A stretch of 50,460 nt of DNA from Cyanobium sp. FGCU52 (GTDB lineage Bacteria > Cyanobacteriota > Cyanobacteriia > PCC-6307 > Cyanobiaceae), in the NCBI GenBank assembly GCA_024958715.1, contig JANWUS010000084.1:1-50460 (forward strand), given 5' to 3'. Below the pieces are notes generated by a model. That model saw only the letters and a program-made list of their open reading frames with translations, had not been told where the DNA came from and did no database searches. Below, in pieces: positions 7,432 to 14,716 of the stretch (positions are counted from its first letter, which is position 1; each line of letters begins with the position of its first letter). Both the position numbers and the translations under genes were made by a program.

Positions 7432-7953
7432 ATGACCTTCCCCTGGCACCTGGTGATCTACCTCGCGGCCGGCATGGGCGGAGGGCTGCTTGCTCTGCGC
7501 ACCGGCATTCCAGCCGCTCCCCTGGCCGGTGCCCTGCTGGGGGCAGGAGTGGTGAGCATGTCCGGCCGGCTGGAGATCGCCCAGTGGCCCACCGGCACCC
7601 GCACCCTGCTGGAGATCGCGATCGGCACCGTGATCGGCACCGGTCTCACGGCCGCCACCGTTCTCGAACTCGGTCGCCTCTGGCGGCCGGCCCTGCTGAT
7701 CACTCTCACCCTGGTGGCCACCGGCCTGGTGGTGGGGCTGTGGAGCAGCCGTCTGCTGGGCATCGATCCGCTGGTGTCGCTGCTGGGAGCCGCACCCGGG
7801 GGGATCAGCGGCATGAGCCTGGTTGGAGCCGAATACGGAGTGGGCGCCGCCGTGGCGGCCCTGCACGCGGTACGTCTGATCACCGTCCTGGTGGTGCTGC
7901 CCCTCGTCGTGCGCCTGGTGCTGCCTGCCGGGGGGGCCCCGCCCGGCGGCTGA
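7432..7953 (+). CDS. Single-domain AbrB-duplication-type membrane protein
   Basis: The protein has 173 residues and about five hydrophobic helices. It matches one unit of the family called AbrB duplication domain (formerly mislabelled ammonia monooxygenase): the start has PLAGALLGAGVVSM, and the core has LLGAAPGGISGMSLVGAEYG followed by AAVAALHAVRLITVLVVLPL. Most bacterial members carry two such units (about 350 residues); this one has a single unit, a form I associate with cyanobacteria. The biochemical role is unknown; transport across the inner membrane has been suggested. It stands alone, divergent from the small-protein run to its left. Confidence 0.75.
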   Translation: MTFPWHLVIYLAAGMGGGLLALRTGIPAAPLAGALLGAGVVSMSGRLEIAQWPTGTRTLLEIAIGTVIGTGLTAATVLELGRLWRPALLITLTLVATGLVVGLWSSRLLGIDPLVSLLGAAPGGISGMSLVGAEYGVGAAVAALHAVRLITVLVVLPLVVRLVLPAGGAPPGG

Positions 7954-8044
7954 ACCCCCATCCGTCCGGCCCACCGGCCCCCTTCACCCTGGACAGGTCA
8001 GCGGAGATCGATACCTTGGGACCCGCCTTCCGCCCCCTGACCCG

Positions 8045-8521
8045 ATGGCCTCCCGCACCCGGCCCACAGGCCCCACCGTGCGCCGCTCCCTGTGGCAGTC
8101 CGGGGTCGGCGCCGGACTCGCCCTGGTGGCTGTCGTCGGCGGTGCGCCCGCCGGGGCTCAGATCAGCGGCGAGAACAGCGCAGCGGCCAAGGGCGCCCAG
8201 ACATACTGCTTCATGCGCAACAACGGCAACAACCATGAGGTGAGCTGGACTGCCGCTTACGCCCTGATCAAGCGACAGAGCGCCAGCCTGTTCAAGACTT
8301 CGCCGGAACATGCCGCGGTGATGATCACCGAGGCCGTGGTGCAGAACCCGGGCAACTACCCCGATTGCGGCCGCTACCTCGGTGATCTCTACAGCCGTCG
8401 GGTGCGGATGGTGGCGAACCCTCCCTCCAGCGGTGACCCCACCGCCATTCCCACCGATGCGCCGGGTGGTAGTCCTGGTGCAACCGGTGGCATGACCCGC
8501 AGTGAGCGCTACGGCAACTGA
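8045..8521 (+). CDS. Small exported protein, DUF6554-like
   Basis: The 158-residue protein has an N-terminal Arg-containing region and a hydrophobic stretch ending in APAGAQ (residues ~18-39), consistent with a signal peptide. The mature domain contains two cysteines (TYCFMRNNGNNHEVSWTAAY and NYPDCGRYLGDLY) that could form a disulphide, then a Pro/Gly/Thr-rich tail. The conserved core resembles a cyanobacterial family that I recall as DUF6554; the name is from memory. The last 20 bases overlap the start of the downstream lipoprotein gene, so the two are translated from one message. Confidence 0.6.
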   Translation: MASRTRPTGPTVRRSLWQSGVGAGLALVAVVGGAPAGAQISGENSAAAKGAQTYCFMRNNGNNHEVSWTAAYALIKRQSASLFKTSPEHAAVMITEAVVQNPGNYPDCGRYLGDLYSRRVRMVANPPSSGDPTAIPTDAPGGSPGATGGMTRSERYGN

Positions 8522-8897
8522 TCGCCCCGGGCGCCGGCTGCTCGGCCGGGTCATGGGCAGCCTCCCCCTGGCCCTGCTCCTCCTGGCGGGCTGTGCCGAG
8601 GAACCCCTGCCCGAGCGTCGGCTCACCGTCGACGACTGCCTCAGGGACGTGCGCATGGACGACATCGATGACGCCAAGCGCCGCTGCGATCGCGTGGTGG
8701 CGGCCTTCCCCCGCGATCCCCAGCCCCTGAACGAGCGCTTCCTCCTGCACACCCTCGACGGCGACGACGAGGCCGCCTGCCGCGACATCGCCGCAGCGGT
8801 GAAGCTGGCCAAGTCGGTGCCGGCCGGCCGCCTCGATCCGATGCTGGCCCAGGAACTCAAGCTGCGTCAGGCCGCCTGCAGCAGCACCAGCAACTGA
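8502..8897 (+). CDS. Small lipoprotein
   Basis: The 131-residue protein has an Arg-rich n-region, a hydrophobic core and the lipobox LLLLAGC at residues ~25-31, so Cys 31 should be lipidated. Three further cysteines (DDCLRD, RRCDRV, AACRDI) and one near the C-terminus could form disulphides. The rest is helical and loosely TPR-like (DAKRRCDRVVAAFPRDPQPL). Start at ATG 8502 supplies the positively charged n-region; the internal ATG at 8553 would leave none. It overlaps the preceding exported-protein gene by 20 bases. The product may sit in the same envelope compartment as that protein; function unknown. Confidence 0.65.
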   Translation: MSATATDRPGRRLLGRVMGSLPLALLLLAGCAEEPLPERRLTVDDCLRDVRMDDIDDAKRRCDRVVAAFPRDPQPLNERFLLHTLDGDDEAACRDIAAAVKLAKSVPAGRLDPMLAQELKLRQAACSSTSN

Positions 8898-8931
8898 GCG
8901 CACCCCCCGCTCGCCTGGCCACCCCCGCCCT

Positions 8932-10566
8932 TCACCAGCCGTCCAGCAGGCGGCGCACCCGCTCGGGCAGGGCACGACGCCGCCAGCGCTCCCCGGGACT
9001 CTCCAGCACCCGGGAGATGCGCTCCGCCTTGTCGGCGATCAGATCATCGACCAGGGCATCGGCGGCTCCCAGCTGCAGCCAGTGGCTGGTGAGGCCGGCG
9101 GCCATGCCGATGCGGTGGCAGCGGTCTTCCGCCTGCTCCGCGTCGCCGGGGGTCCAGGGGCGTTCCACCAGCACCACGTGGCTGGCCCGATGCAGGGTGA
9201 AGCCGAGACCCGCCGTGCCGAAGGTGGCCACCAGCAGCGGACGCCGTCCCGCCTGGAAGGCATCCACCAGCGGCTGGCGGCGCGGGGGTGGCACGGCGCC
9301 GGTGAGCAGCACGGCCCGCTCGTCGCCGCCGCACTGGCGGTGCAGGCGACGGGCCGTGGCCACGAAGGCCGTGAACACCACCACCGCCTCCCCCTCGGAC
9401 AGGAGCCGGCGCACGAGGGCCAGGGCCACCGGGACCTTGTAGTGGGAGCCGATCAAACGCAGGGCGGTGAGCACCGCCAGCAGCTCCGCATCCCGGCGCA
9501 CCTCGCCCCGAAAGGCCCGTCGGCGGTAGTCGGCCACCCGGGCATCCAGCCGGCGTTCGAAGCCCCGGGCCGCCCCACCCTCCAGCTGCACCGGCACCAG
9601 CCGCCGCTCCTTCGGGGGGAGGTCGAGGCACTGCTGCTTGCGGCGATGCAGCAGCAGCGGGCGCACCAGGCGCTGCAGCTCCTCCAGATGGCTGGCCCCC
9701 CGGGCCTCCCACACACGCCGTCCGGCCTGCTCACGCCAGTGGCCCTGGCAGTAGCGCTCCTCGAAGGCCTGCTGATCGTGCCCCAGGGGATGGCCGATCG
9801 CCGCCAGCAACGGGAACAGCTGCACCGGCCGGCCGTTGCGCATCGGCGTGCCGGTGAGCAGCCAGGCGGCCCGCAGCCGCGGATGGCGCGCCAGACGCAG
9901 AAACGCCCGCGTACGGACCGCCGCCAGGGACTGGGCGAAGTGGGCCTCATCGGCGATCAGCACCGTCCCGGCCTCCGGCAGCTCCTGGGGCAGCCGGGCC
10001 CAGCTGTGCAGCTCCAGCCGCAGGCCCAGGGCCAGGGACTCCTGACGCCAGTGCGCATGGAGACCCGCCGGCGCCACCACCAGCACGCGGCAGTCGGCGG
10101 AGCGCACCATCCCGCGGGCGGCCACCAGCGCCGAGAGGGTCTTGCCCAGACCCATGGCATCGGCGAGAACGGCACCGCGGCGGGCCAGCAGCCAGCGGAC
10201 GGCGGCGCGCTGGTGGGCGAACAGGTGGCGGCCGTCGATCAGGGGGGAGCCGGGATCGGCCGCCGCCACGAGGTGGCGATGGGGCGGCAGGGGCGGCAGG
10301 GGCTGCCGCAGCCACACCAGCCAGCGCCGCAGTTCGTCGCTCACCGGGAACCGCCCCCCCAGCTTCTGTTCCAGGGCGGCGGCGGCCTCGAGGGGGAACT
10401 CCCAGCAGCCGCGACGGCTCAGCCAGCGCCCCGCGGGCCGCACGCTGCGCAGCTGGGCCTGGGTGACGGCATCGAACGGGCTCACCACCTCGATCAGGCC
10501 GGTGGGCCCCAGCCGCATCTGCACCAGCGATCCCGCCAAGACGCCAAAGTGCTGCCCTCGACACAT
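8932..10566 (-). CDS. SNF2-family helicase with a HARP-like N-terminus
   Basis: The protein has 544 residues. The SNF2 translocase core begins near residue 115 and shows motif I (DAMGLGKT, 136-143), motif II (DEAH, 206-209), motif III (LLTGTPMRN) and, in the second RecA-like half, motif V (FGTAGLGFTLHRAS) and motif VI (QAEDRCHRIGM). Before the core, residues ~20-70 (GLIEVVSPFD, then GRWLSRRGCWEFPL) resemble the HARP domain of SMARCAL1-type annealing helicases. In eukaryotes that combination rewinds RPA-coated DNA and remodels stalled forks. An ATP-dependent role on branched DNA is therefore plausible but inferred. It is transcribed away from an HNH endonuclease gene starting 48 bases away. 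Start ATG 10566 is chosen; a GTG two codons upstream is possible. Confidence 0.85.
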   Translation of the reverse strand: MCRGQHFGVLAGSLVQMRLGPTGLIEVVSPFDAVTQAQLRSVRPAGRWLSRRGCWEFPLEAAAALEQKLGGRFPVSDELRRWLVWLRQPLPPLPPHRHLVAAADPGSPLIDGRHLFAHQRAAVRWLLARRGAVLADAMGLGKTLSALVAARGMVRSADCRVLVVAPAGLHAHWRQESLALGLRLELHSWARLPQELPEAGTVLIADEAHFAQSLAAVRTRAFLRLARHPRLRAAWLLTGTPMRNGRPVQLFPLLAAIGHPLGHDQQAFEERYCQGHWREQAGRRVWEARGASHLEELQRLVRPLLLHRRKQQCLDLPPKERRLVPVQLEGGAARGFERRLDARVADYRRRAFRGEVRRDAELLAVLTALRLIGSHYKVPVALALVRRLLSEGEAVVVFTAFVATARRLHRQCGGDERAVLLTGAVPPPRRQPLVDAFQAGRRPLLVATFGTAGLGFTLHRASHVVLVERPWTPGDAEQAEDRCHRIGMAAGLTSHWLQLGAADALVDDLIADKAERISRVLESPGERWRRRALPERVRRLLDGW

Positions 10567-10614
10567 TGACACCCCTGGCACCCGGGGCAAACTTCCGCCA
10601 ATCGAGGCGCTTCG

Positions 10615-11064
10615 ATGCAGGCCAGGGATGGAGTGTTCCTCGAGGATCTCTGCCCCAAACTGCGCGACCGACACTGGCGGCGCTCCCTCCACGGCTTCAC
10701 CGGCCGCCGCTGCCTCTACTGCGGGGCCGCCTCCGAATCCATCGACCACGTGCATCCCCGCAGCCGCGGTGGCGGCAGCGTGACCGAGAACTGCGTGCCG
10801 GCCTGTCTGGGCTGCAACGGCGCCAAGGGCGACAGCGAAGTGTTCAGCTGGTATCGACGCCAGCCCTTCTACGACCCGCGGCGGGCGATGGCCCTGCGCG
10901 CCTGGACCGAAGGCGATCTGCGCCTGGCCATGCGCCTGCTGGAGTGGGTCACGCCCCCGGCCGCGATAGAGGCACCTGCAGCGGCCCGCGGATCAGGCCG
11001 TCGCGACCTTCACCAGACGCGACAGGCGGCCACGCCGTTGTGGCGCTGGCAGATGGCCTCCTGA
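10615..11064 (+). CDS. HNH endonuclease
   Basis: The 149-residue protein has a complete McrA-type HNH fold. Zinc-binding Cys pairs lie at residues 33/36 (CLYC) and 64/67 (CLGC). The catalytic ββα-metal motif is DHVHPRSRGG (Asp44-His45), ENCVPAC (Asn59) and CNGAKGD (Asn68). It should nick or cut DNA; sequence preference is unknown. It is divergent from the SNF2 helicase gene with a 48-base gap, so the two may share control. The last ~18 codons overlap, on the opposite strand, the end of a small membrane-protein gene; this C-terminal tail looks unstructured and is probably dispensable. Confidence 0.85.
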   Translation: MQARDGVFLEDLCPKLRDRHWRRSLHGFTGRRCLYCGAASESIDHVHPRSRGGGSVTENCVPACLGCNGAKGDSEVFSWYRRQPFYDPRRAMALRAWTEGDLRLAMRLLEWVTPPAAIEAPAAARGSGRRDLHQTRQAATPLWRWQMAS

Positions 11065-11363
11065 TCCCCAGGTCGCTCGGGAGCGAGCAGCACCGCCATC
11101 AACACGAGCGCGGCCGTGAGCAGAAGGGGAACGGCCGGCGTACCAGGGGCGGGCGCGACCGGACGGTGGCGAGCCACCCCCCGGCGCTGGCGCTGCCTGA
11201 GGGCGGCGGGGACGGCGCCACCGCCGGCGACCAGCTCCACCGGCAGCAGCACGGCTGGAGTAAAGAGAACCGGATGGGCGAAGACGGTGCGTGCGGGAAC
11301 GGCAACCGAACGGAAGGCGGAGTCCAGAGCGACATCGGACCCGGGGACGGCACGGAGGGCCAT
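11010..11363 (-). CDS. Small membrane protein with conserved Cys-containing tail
   Basis: The frame gives 117 residues. The N-terminal third (ALDSAFRSVAVPARTVFAHP, then VLFTPAVLLPVELVAG) is moderately hydrophobic. One clear transmembrane helix follows (PLLLTAALVLMAVLLAPE, residues ~79-96), then a short tail with two cysteines ending RHNGVAACRVW. The helix and the tail give it the look of a real gene, and I recall similar small proteins with a Cys-Arg-Val-Trp end in picocyanobacteria, though I cannot check this. It overlaps the HNH gene by 55 bases tail to tail, and its start is 9 bases from the earliest start of the divergent SDR gene. Function unknown. Confidence 0.55.
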   Translation of the reverse strand: MALRAVPGSDVALDSAFRSVAVPARTVFAHPVLFTPAVLLPVELVAGGGAVPAALRQRQRRGVARHRPVAPAPGTPAVPLLLTAALVLMAVLLAPERPGDQEAICQRHNGVAACRVW

Positions 11364-11372
11364 GGAACGGCA

Positions 11373-12329
11373 ATGACGAGTGATACAGGTGTACTCATGG
11401 AGGAGGCGGGTGTCAACCTCCCCGCCGCCGCGGCCGCCGGCATCGGGCGGATGCTGGTCCTCGGCGGCGGCTACACCGGACGTCGCTGTGCCGCCGCCCT
11501 GGCCCGCTCCGGCGTGGCGGTGACGGTGACCCACCGGCAGGCCCCCCAGCCTACGGCGGCCGCCGGCGGGCCCATACCCTGGCTGGCCTTCGACCCTGCC
11601 CGCGGCCTCCTGCCCGATGCCGATGCCCTGCGGGACATCACCCATCTGCTGGTGACGATCCCGCCGGACCCCGAAGGCCGCGATCCGGTGCTCACCCATC
11701 TCGGCAGCCTGCTGGACGGACTGCCGCTGCGCTGGGTGGGCTACCTCTCCACCACCGGTGTGTACGGCGACACCGGCGGGGCCTGGGTGGACGAATCCAC
11801 TCCTCCCGCTCCGGGGCTTGGCCGCAGCCGGGCCCGGCTCGCCTGTGAGCAGGCCTGGCGCGATCGCAACCTGCCGCTGCAGGTGTTCCGCCTGCCGGCG
11901 ATCTACGGCCCCAACCGCACGCCGTTCGCCAGCCTGCAGGACGGCACGGCCCGGCTGGTGCACAAGAGCGGCCAGGTGTTCTGCCGCATCCACGTGGACG
12001 ACATCGTGGGGGCGGTGCTGCACAACCTCGCCCTGCCGGCCAGCCGCCGGCCCGGCACCCTGATCGTGGCCGACGCCGCACCCTGCCCGTCGAGCGAGAC
12101 TCTTGGCTTCGCGGCCCATCTGCTGGGCCTGCCGCTGCCGCCGGCGCAGCGCTACGAGCAGATCGAAGGCAGCATGAGCCCGATGGCCCGCAGCTTCTGG
12201 AGCGAGAACCGGCGCGTGAGCAGCCGCCTCCTGCAGGAGCAACTCGGCTACCGCCTGCGCTACCCCACCTACCGGGAGGGTTTCCGCGCCAGCCTGGCCG
12301 AGGAGATGGGGGCGACCCCGCCGTTCTGA
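11373..12329 (+). CDS. SDR-type NAD(P)-binding protein
   Basis: The protein is an extended SDR / NAD-dependent epimerase-like enzyme of up to 318 residues. The nucleotide-binding glycine motif is LVLGGGYTGRRCAAALARSG at about residue 29. A sugar-epimerase-type active-site region follows (YLSTTGVYGD, then FRLPAIYGPNR), in which the canonical YxxxK is not obvious. The later segment VHKSGQVFCRIHVDDIVGAV is typical of the YeeZ-like subgroup. Substrate is unknown. The start is uncertain: ATG 11373 is used, ATG 11397 and ATG 11451 (immediately before the glycine motif) are alternatives, and 11373 lies only 9 bases from a divergent start. Confidence 0.75.
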   Translation: MTSDTGVLMEEAGVNLPAAAAAGIGRMLVLGGGYTGRRCAAALARSGVAVTVTHRQAPQPTAAAGGPIPWLAFDPARGLLPDADALRDITHLLVTIPPDPEGRDPVLTHLGSLLDGLPLRWVGYLSTTGVYGDTGGAWVDESTPPAPGLGRSRARLACEQAWRDRNLPLQVFRLPAIYGPNRTPFASLQDGTARLVHKSGQVFCRIHVDDIVGAVLHNLALPASRRPGTLIVADAAPCPSSETLGFAAHLLGLPLPPAQRYEQIEGSMSPMARSFWSENRRVSSRLLQEQLGYRLRYPTYREGFRASLAEEMGATPPF

Positions 12330-12346
12330 TCCCCTGCCGGGTGGGC

Positions 12347-12505
12347 CTATTGCTCACCCAGCCAGCGCAGGGGCTGCCCAGGATCCGCAAGGAAAGGCAG
12401 GTTGGTGTCGGCGGCCATCTTCTCCCACTTCACCTGGATCCAGCCCTTCTGGAACCCGAGCCCCAGGCCGAACACCAGCGAACCCACGATCAACCAGCGC
12501 AGCAT
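12347..12505 (-). CDS. 52-residue membrane protein
   Basis: The protein consists of one N-terminal transmembrane helix (MLRWLIVGSLVFGLGLGFQK) and a short cytoplasmic or lumenal tail (WIQVKWEKMAADTNLPFLAD). I recall a similar small conserved protein beside pdxA in marine picocyanobacteria, which supports it being real. Its ATG overlaps the proposed pdxA ATG on the other strand within the palindrome CATG at 12503-12506. It converges with the SDR gene, leaving 17 bases between the stops. Function unknown. Confidence 0.6.
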   Translation of the reverse strand: MLRWLIVGSLVFGLGLGFQKGWIQVKWEKMAADTNLPFLADPGQPLRWLGEQ

Positions 12506-13640
12506 GGCCGACGTTCCTCCCGGTTCCTCCCTTCTACAGCAGCCCCGGGGCGCCGGCAGGATCGCCATCAGCCTGGGGGATCCGGCCGGCATCGGGGCGG
12601 AGGTGACGCTCAGGGCCCTCGCGATCTCCCCGCCCGACACAGGAACGGTGGTGCTGGTGGGCTGCCGCCGCTGGCTCGAGGAGCAGCATCACCGGCTCAA
12701 GGCCCTGGCATCCGGCCCCCTGGCCGACCCGGCGGAGCTCACGGTGCTCGATCTGCCCCTGGGAGCGCCGGTGCGGCCCGGTGAGAGCGGAGCGGCGGCG
12801 GGAGAGGCCGGCTTCCGCTGGCTCACCCGGGCCGCCGAGCTGGTGCTCGAGGGCAGCTGCGACGCGCTGGTGACGGCCCCGATCGCCAAGGCCGGCTGGC
12901 ACCTGGCAGGCCATCCCTATCCCGGCCAGACCGAGCGGCTGGCGGAGCTGGCGGGCGTGAGCGAGGCCTCGATGCTGTTCACCGCCCGCTCCCCTGGCGG
13001 CGGCTGGCGCCTGAACACGCTGCTGGCCACCACCCACATCCCGCTGGCCGCCGTGCCGACCAGCCTCACGCCGGAGCGGGTGCAAGGAAAGCTCGAGGTG
13101 CTGCTGCGCTTCTGCCGTCGTTTCCAGGCGCAACCGAGGCTGGTGGTGGCCGGGCTCAACCCCCATGCAGGCGAGGAGGGGCGGCTCGGCCGGGAGGAAC
13201 GGGACTGGCTGATTCCCTGCCTGGAAGCCTGGCGGGCCGAGCATCCGGACGTGGTGCTGGAAGGGCCGCTGCCACCGGACACCTGCTGGCTGGAGGCCGC
13301 CGCCGCCTGGCGGGAGGAGGGCATGGGGCCCGACGGCTACCTGGCCCTGTACCACGATCAGGGGCTGATCCCGGTGAAGCTGCTGGCCTTTGACGCGGCC
13401 GTGAACACGAGCCTGGGGCTGCCGTTCCTGCGCACCTCACCCGACCACGGCACCGCCTTCGCGATCGCCGGCCGGGGCCTGGCCCGGCCGGACAGCATGG
13501 TGGCAGCGATCGCCGCGGCCCGCGAACTGGGCTGGCCGGCGACGGCGGGGGAGCTCAGGCCGCCCGGATCCGCATCAGCGCCTGGCCGAACTCCACCGGC
13601 GTTCCGTTCTCCACCAGGATCTCCACCACCTCGCCGCTGA
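12504..13640 (+). CDS. pdxA: 4-hydroxythreonine-4-phosphate dehydrogenase
   Basis: PdxA oxidises 4-phosphooxy-L-threonine with NAD in the DXP-dependent pathway to pyridoxal phosphate. The family signature near the N-terminus (ISLGDPAGIGAEVTLRAL) and the metal-binding/active-site segments (TAPIAKAGW, GHTE-like GQTERLAELAG, GLNPHAGE, YHDQGLIPVK) are all present. LPFLRTSPDHGTAFAIAG marks the C-terminal region. The typical length is about 330-350 residues. Here, from ATG 12504, it would be 378, because no stop occurs after the usual end (ARELGW) and the frame runs about 30 codons into the opposite-strand accB gene as a Pro/Ser-rich tail. The start is shared head to head with a small membrane-protein gene. 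Confidence 0.92.
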   Translation: MADVPPGSSLLQQPRGAGRIAISLGDPAGIGAEVTLRALAISPPDTGTVVLVGCRRWLEEQHHRLKALASGPLADPAELTVLDLPLGAPVRPGESGAAAGEAGFRWLTRAAELVLEGSCDALVTAPIAKAGWHLAGHPYPGQTERLAELAGVSEASMLFTARSPGGGWRLNTLLATTHIPLAAVPTSLTPERVQGKLEVLLRFCRRFQAQPRLVVAGLNPHAGEEGRLGREERDWLIPCLEAWRAEHPDVVLEGPLPPDTCWLEAAAAWREEGMGPDGYLALYHDQGLIPVKLLAFDAAVNTSLGLPFLRTSPDHGTAFAIAGRGLARPDSMVAAIAAARELGWPATAGELRPPGSASAPGRTPPAFRSPPGSPPPRR

Positions 13641-14040
13641 ACTCGGTCTCGAGTTCGTTCATCAGCTTCATCGCCTCGAGGATGCAGACAGGCTGGCCGA
13701 CGGCCACGCGTGTCCCCACTTCCACGAATGGTGGCTCGCCCGGAGCCGGTGAGCGATAGAAGGTGCCCACCATCGGTGCGCTGATCGTCTGCAGATCGCT
13801 GCGGGCGGCGGCGGCGGCCGGCGGGGGGGCAGAAGGAGCCGCAGGCGCGGCGGCGGGGACGGGCGCCGCCGGGGCAACCGCCGCCGGGAGCGGGGACGGG
13901 AGCACGGCGACCGGGGCAGGGGCCGGCAGGTTGCGGCGCACCTCCAGGCGGAAATCATCGCCTTCGAGCTTGAGCTCCTGGATGTCGCTGTCTCCCAGCA
14001 GGGCCAGCAACTGACGCAGTTGGTCGTGGTCGAGCTGCAT
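13555..14040 (-). CDS. accB: Biotin carboxyl carrier protein of acetyl-CoA carboxylase
   Basis: AccB carries biotin between the biotin carboxylase and carboxyltransferase subunits in the first step of fatty-acid synthesis. The 161-residue protein has an N-terminal helical domain (residues 1-40), an Ala/Pro-rich flexible linker (about 40-80) and the biotinyl domain (82-161). The biotin attachment motif is EAMKLMNE with Lys 125. The gene starts 5 bases after the efp stop, the usual efp-accB arrangement of cyanobacteria, so the two are co-transcribed. Its last 86 bases overlap the run-on end of pdxA on the other strand. Confidence 0.95.
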   Translation of the reverse strand: MQLDHDQLRQLLALLGDSDIQELKLEGDDFRLEVRRNLPAPAPVAVLPSPLPAAVAPAAPVPAAAPAAPSAPPPAAAAARSDLQTISAPMVGTFYRSPAPGEPPFVEVGTRVAVGQPVCILEAMKLMNELETEFSGEVVEILVENGTPVEFGQALMRIRAA

Positions 14041-14045
14041 GGCGA

Positions 14046-14606
14046 TCAGGACTCCCGGCCGAGGTAGCTGTCGCTGCGGGTATCGATCTTGATCTTCTCG
14101 CCGATCGAGATGAACAGGGGCACCATCACCTGGGCACCGGTTTCCACGATCGCAGGCTTGGTGCCGCCGGTGGCGGTGTCGCCCTTGACGCCGGGGTCGG
14201 TCTGGGTGACCTCGAGGACAACGGAGTTCGGCAGCTCCACCTCCAGCGGCTTGCCGTTCCAGTAGACGACGCTCACCTCCATGCCCTCCTTGAGGTACTT
14301 GCGGCCGTCACCGATCTGGGAGGCGGTGAGGCGGGTCTCCTCGTAGGAGGCCATGTCCATGAACACGTAGTCGTCGCCCTCCATGTAGGTGTGCTGGAGG
14401 GTGGCCTTCTCCAGCAGGGCCTGGGGAACGGTCTCGCCGGCGCGGAACGTCTTCTCGACCACGTTGCCGCTCTGCACGGCCTTCAGCTTGGTGCGCACGA
14501 ACGCCGACCCCTTGCCGGGCTTGACGTGCAGGAATTCGACGACTCGCCAGACCTGGCCATCCAGTTCGATCGTGGTGCCGGTGCGAAAGTCGTTGCTGGA
14601 GATCAT
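14046..14606 (-). CDS. efp: Translation elongation factor P
   Basis: EF-P binds between the ribosomal P and E sites and rescues stalling at consecutive prolines. The 186-residue length and three-domain pattern are normal: KOW-like domain I from the start ([20 protein letters not shown]), the tip loop KPGKGSA with Lys 32 as the residue contacting the P-site tRNA, and a C-terminal OB domain ending in [13 protein letters not shown]. It is the first gene of an efp-accB unit. The many Pro-rich proteins in this window (FtsY, AccB, PdxA tail) would be natural clients, but that is inference. Confidence 0.96.
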   Translation of the reverse strand: MISSNDFRTGTTIELDGQVWRVVEFLHVKPGKGSAFVRTKLKAVQSGNVVEKTFRAGETVPQALLEKATLQHTYMEGDDYVFMDMASYEETRLTASQIGDGRKYLKEGMEVSVVYWNGKPLEVELPNSVVLEVTQTDPGVKGDTATGGTKPAIVETGAQVMVPLFISIGEKIKIDTRSDSYLGRES

Positions 14607-14716
14607 TCCGGCGGATCGGACGGATCGGGGGATTGTACGTCTGGCTACCGGGGGACCCCGGGGCGCAGGCCGGGCAGCGGCGGTGCGCTCGTGCCAGAGT
14701 CCGCTCAGTCACTCGG

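Noticed and set aside
9082-10569. A plus-strand open frame of 495 codons
   Set aside because: It is antisense to the SNF2 helicase; the product is Gln/Gly/His-rich and lacks motifs.
10566-11372. A 5' extension of the SDR frame over the HNH gene
   Set aside because: The extension lies in a different frame from the HNH motifs and has no domain; it is a shadow of the HNH and small membrane-protein genes.
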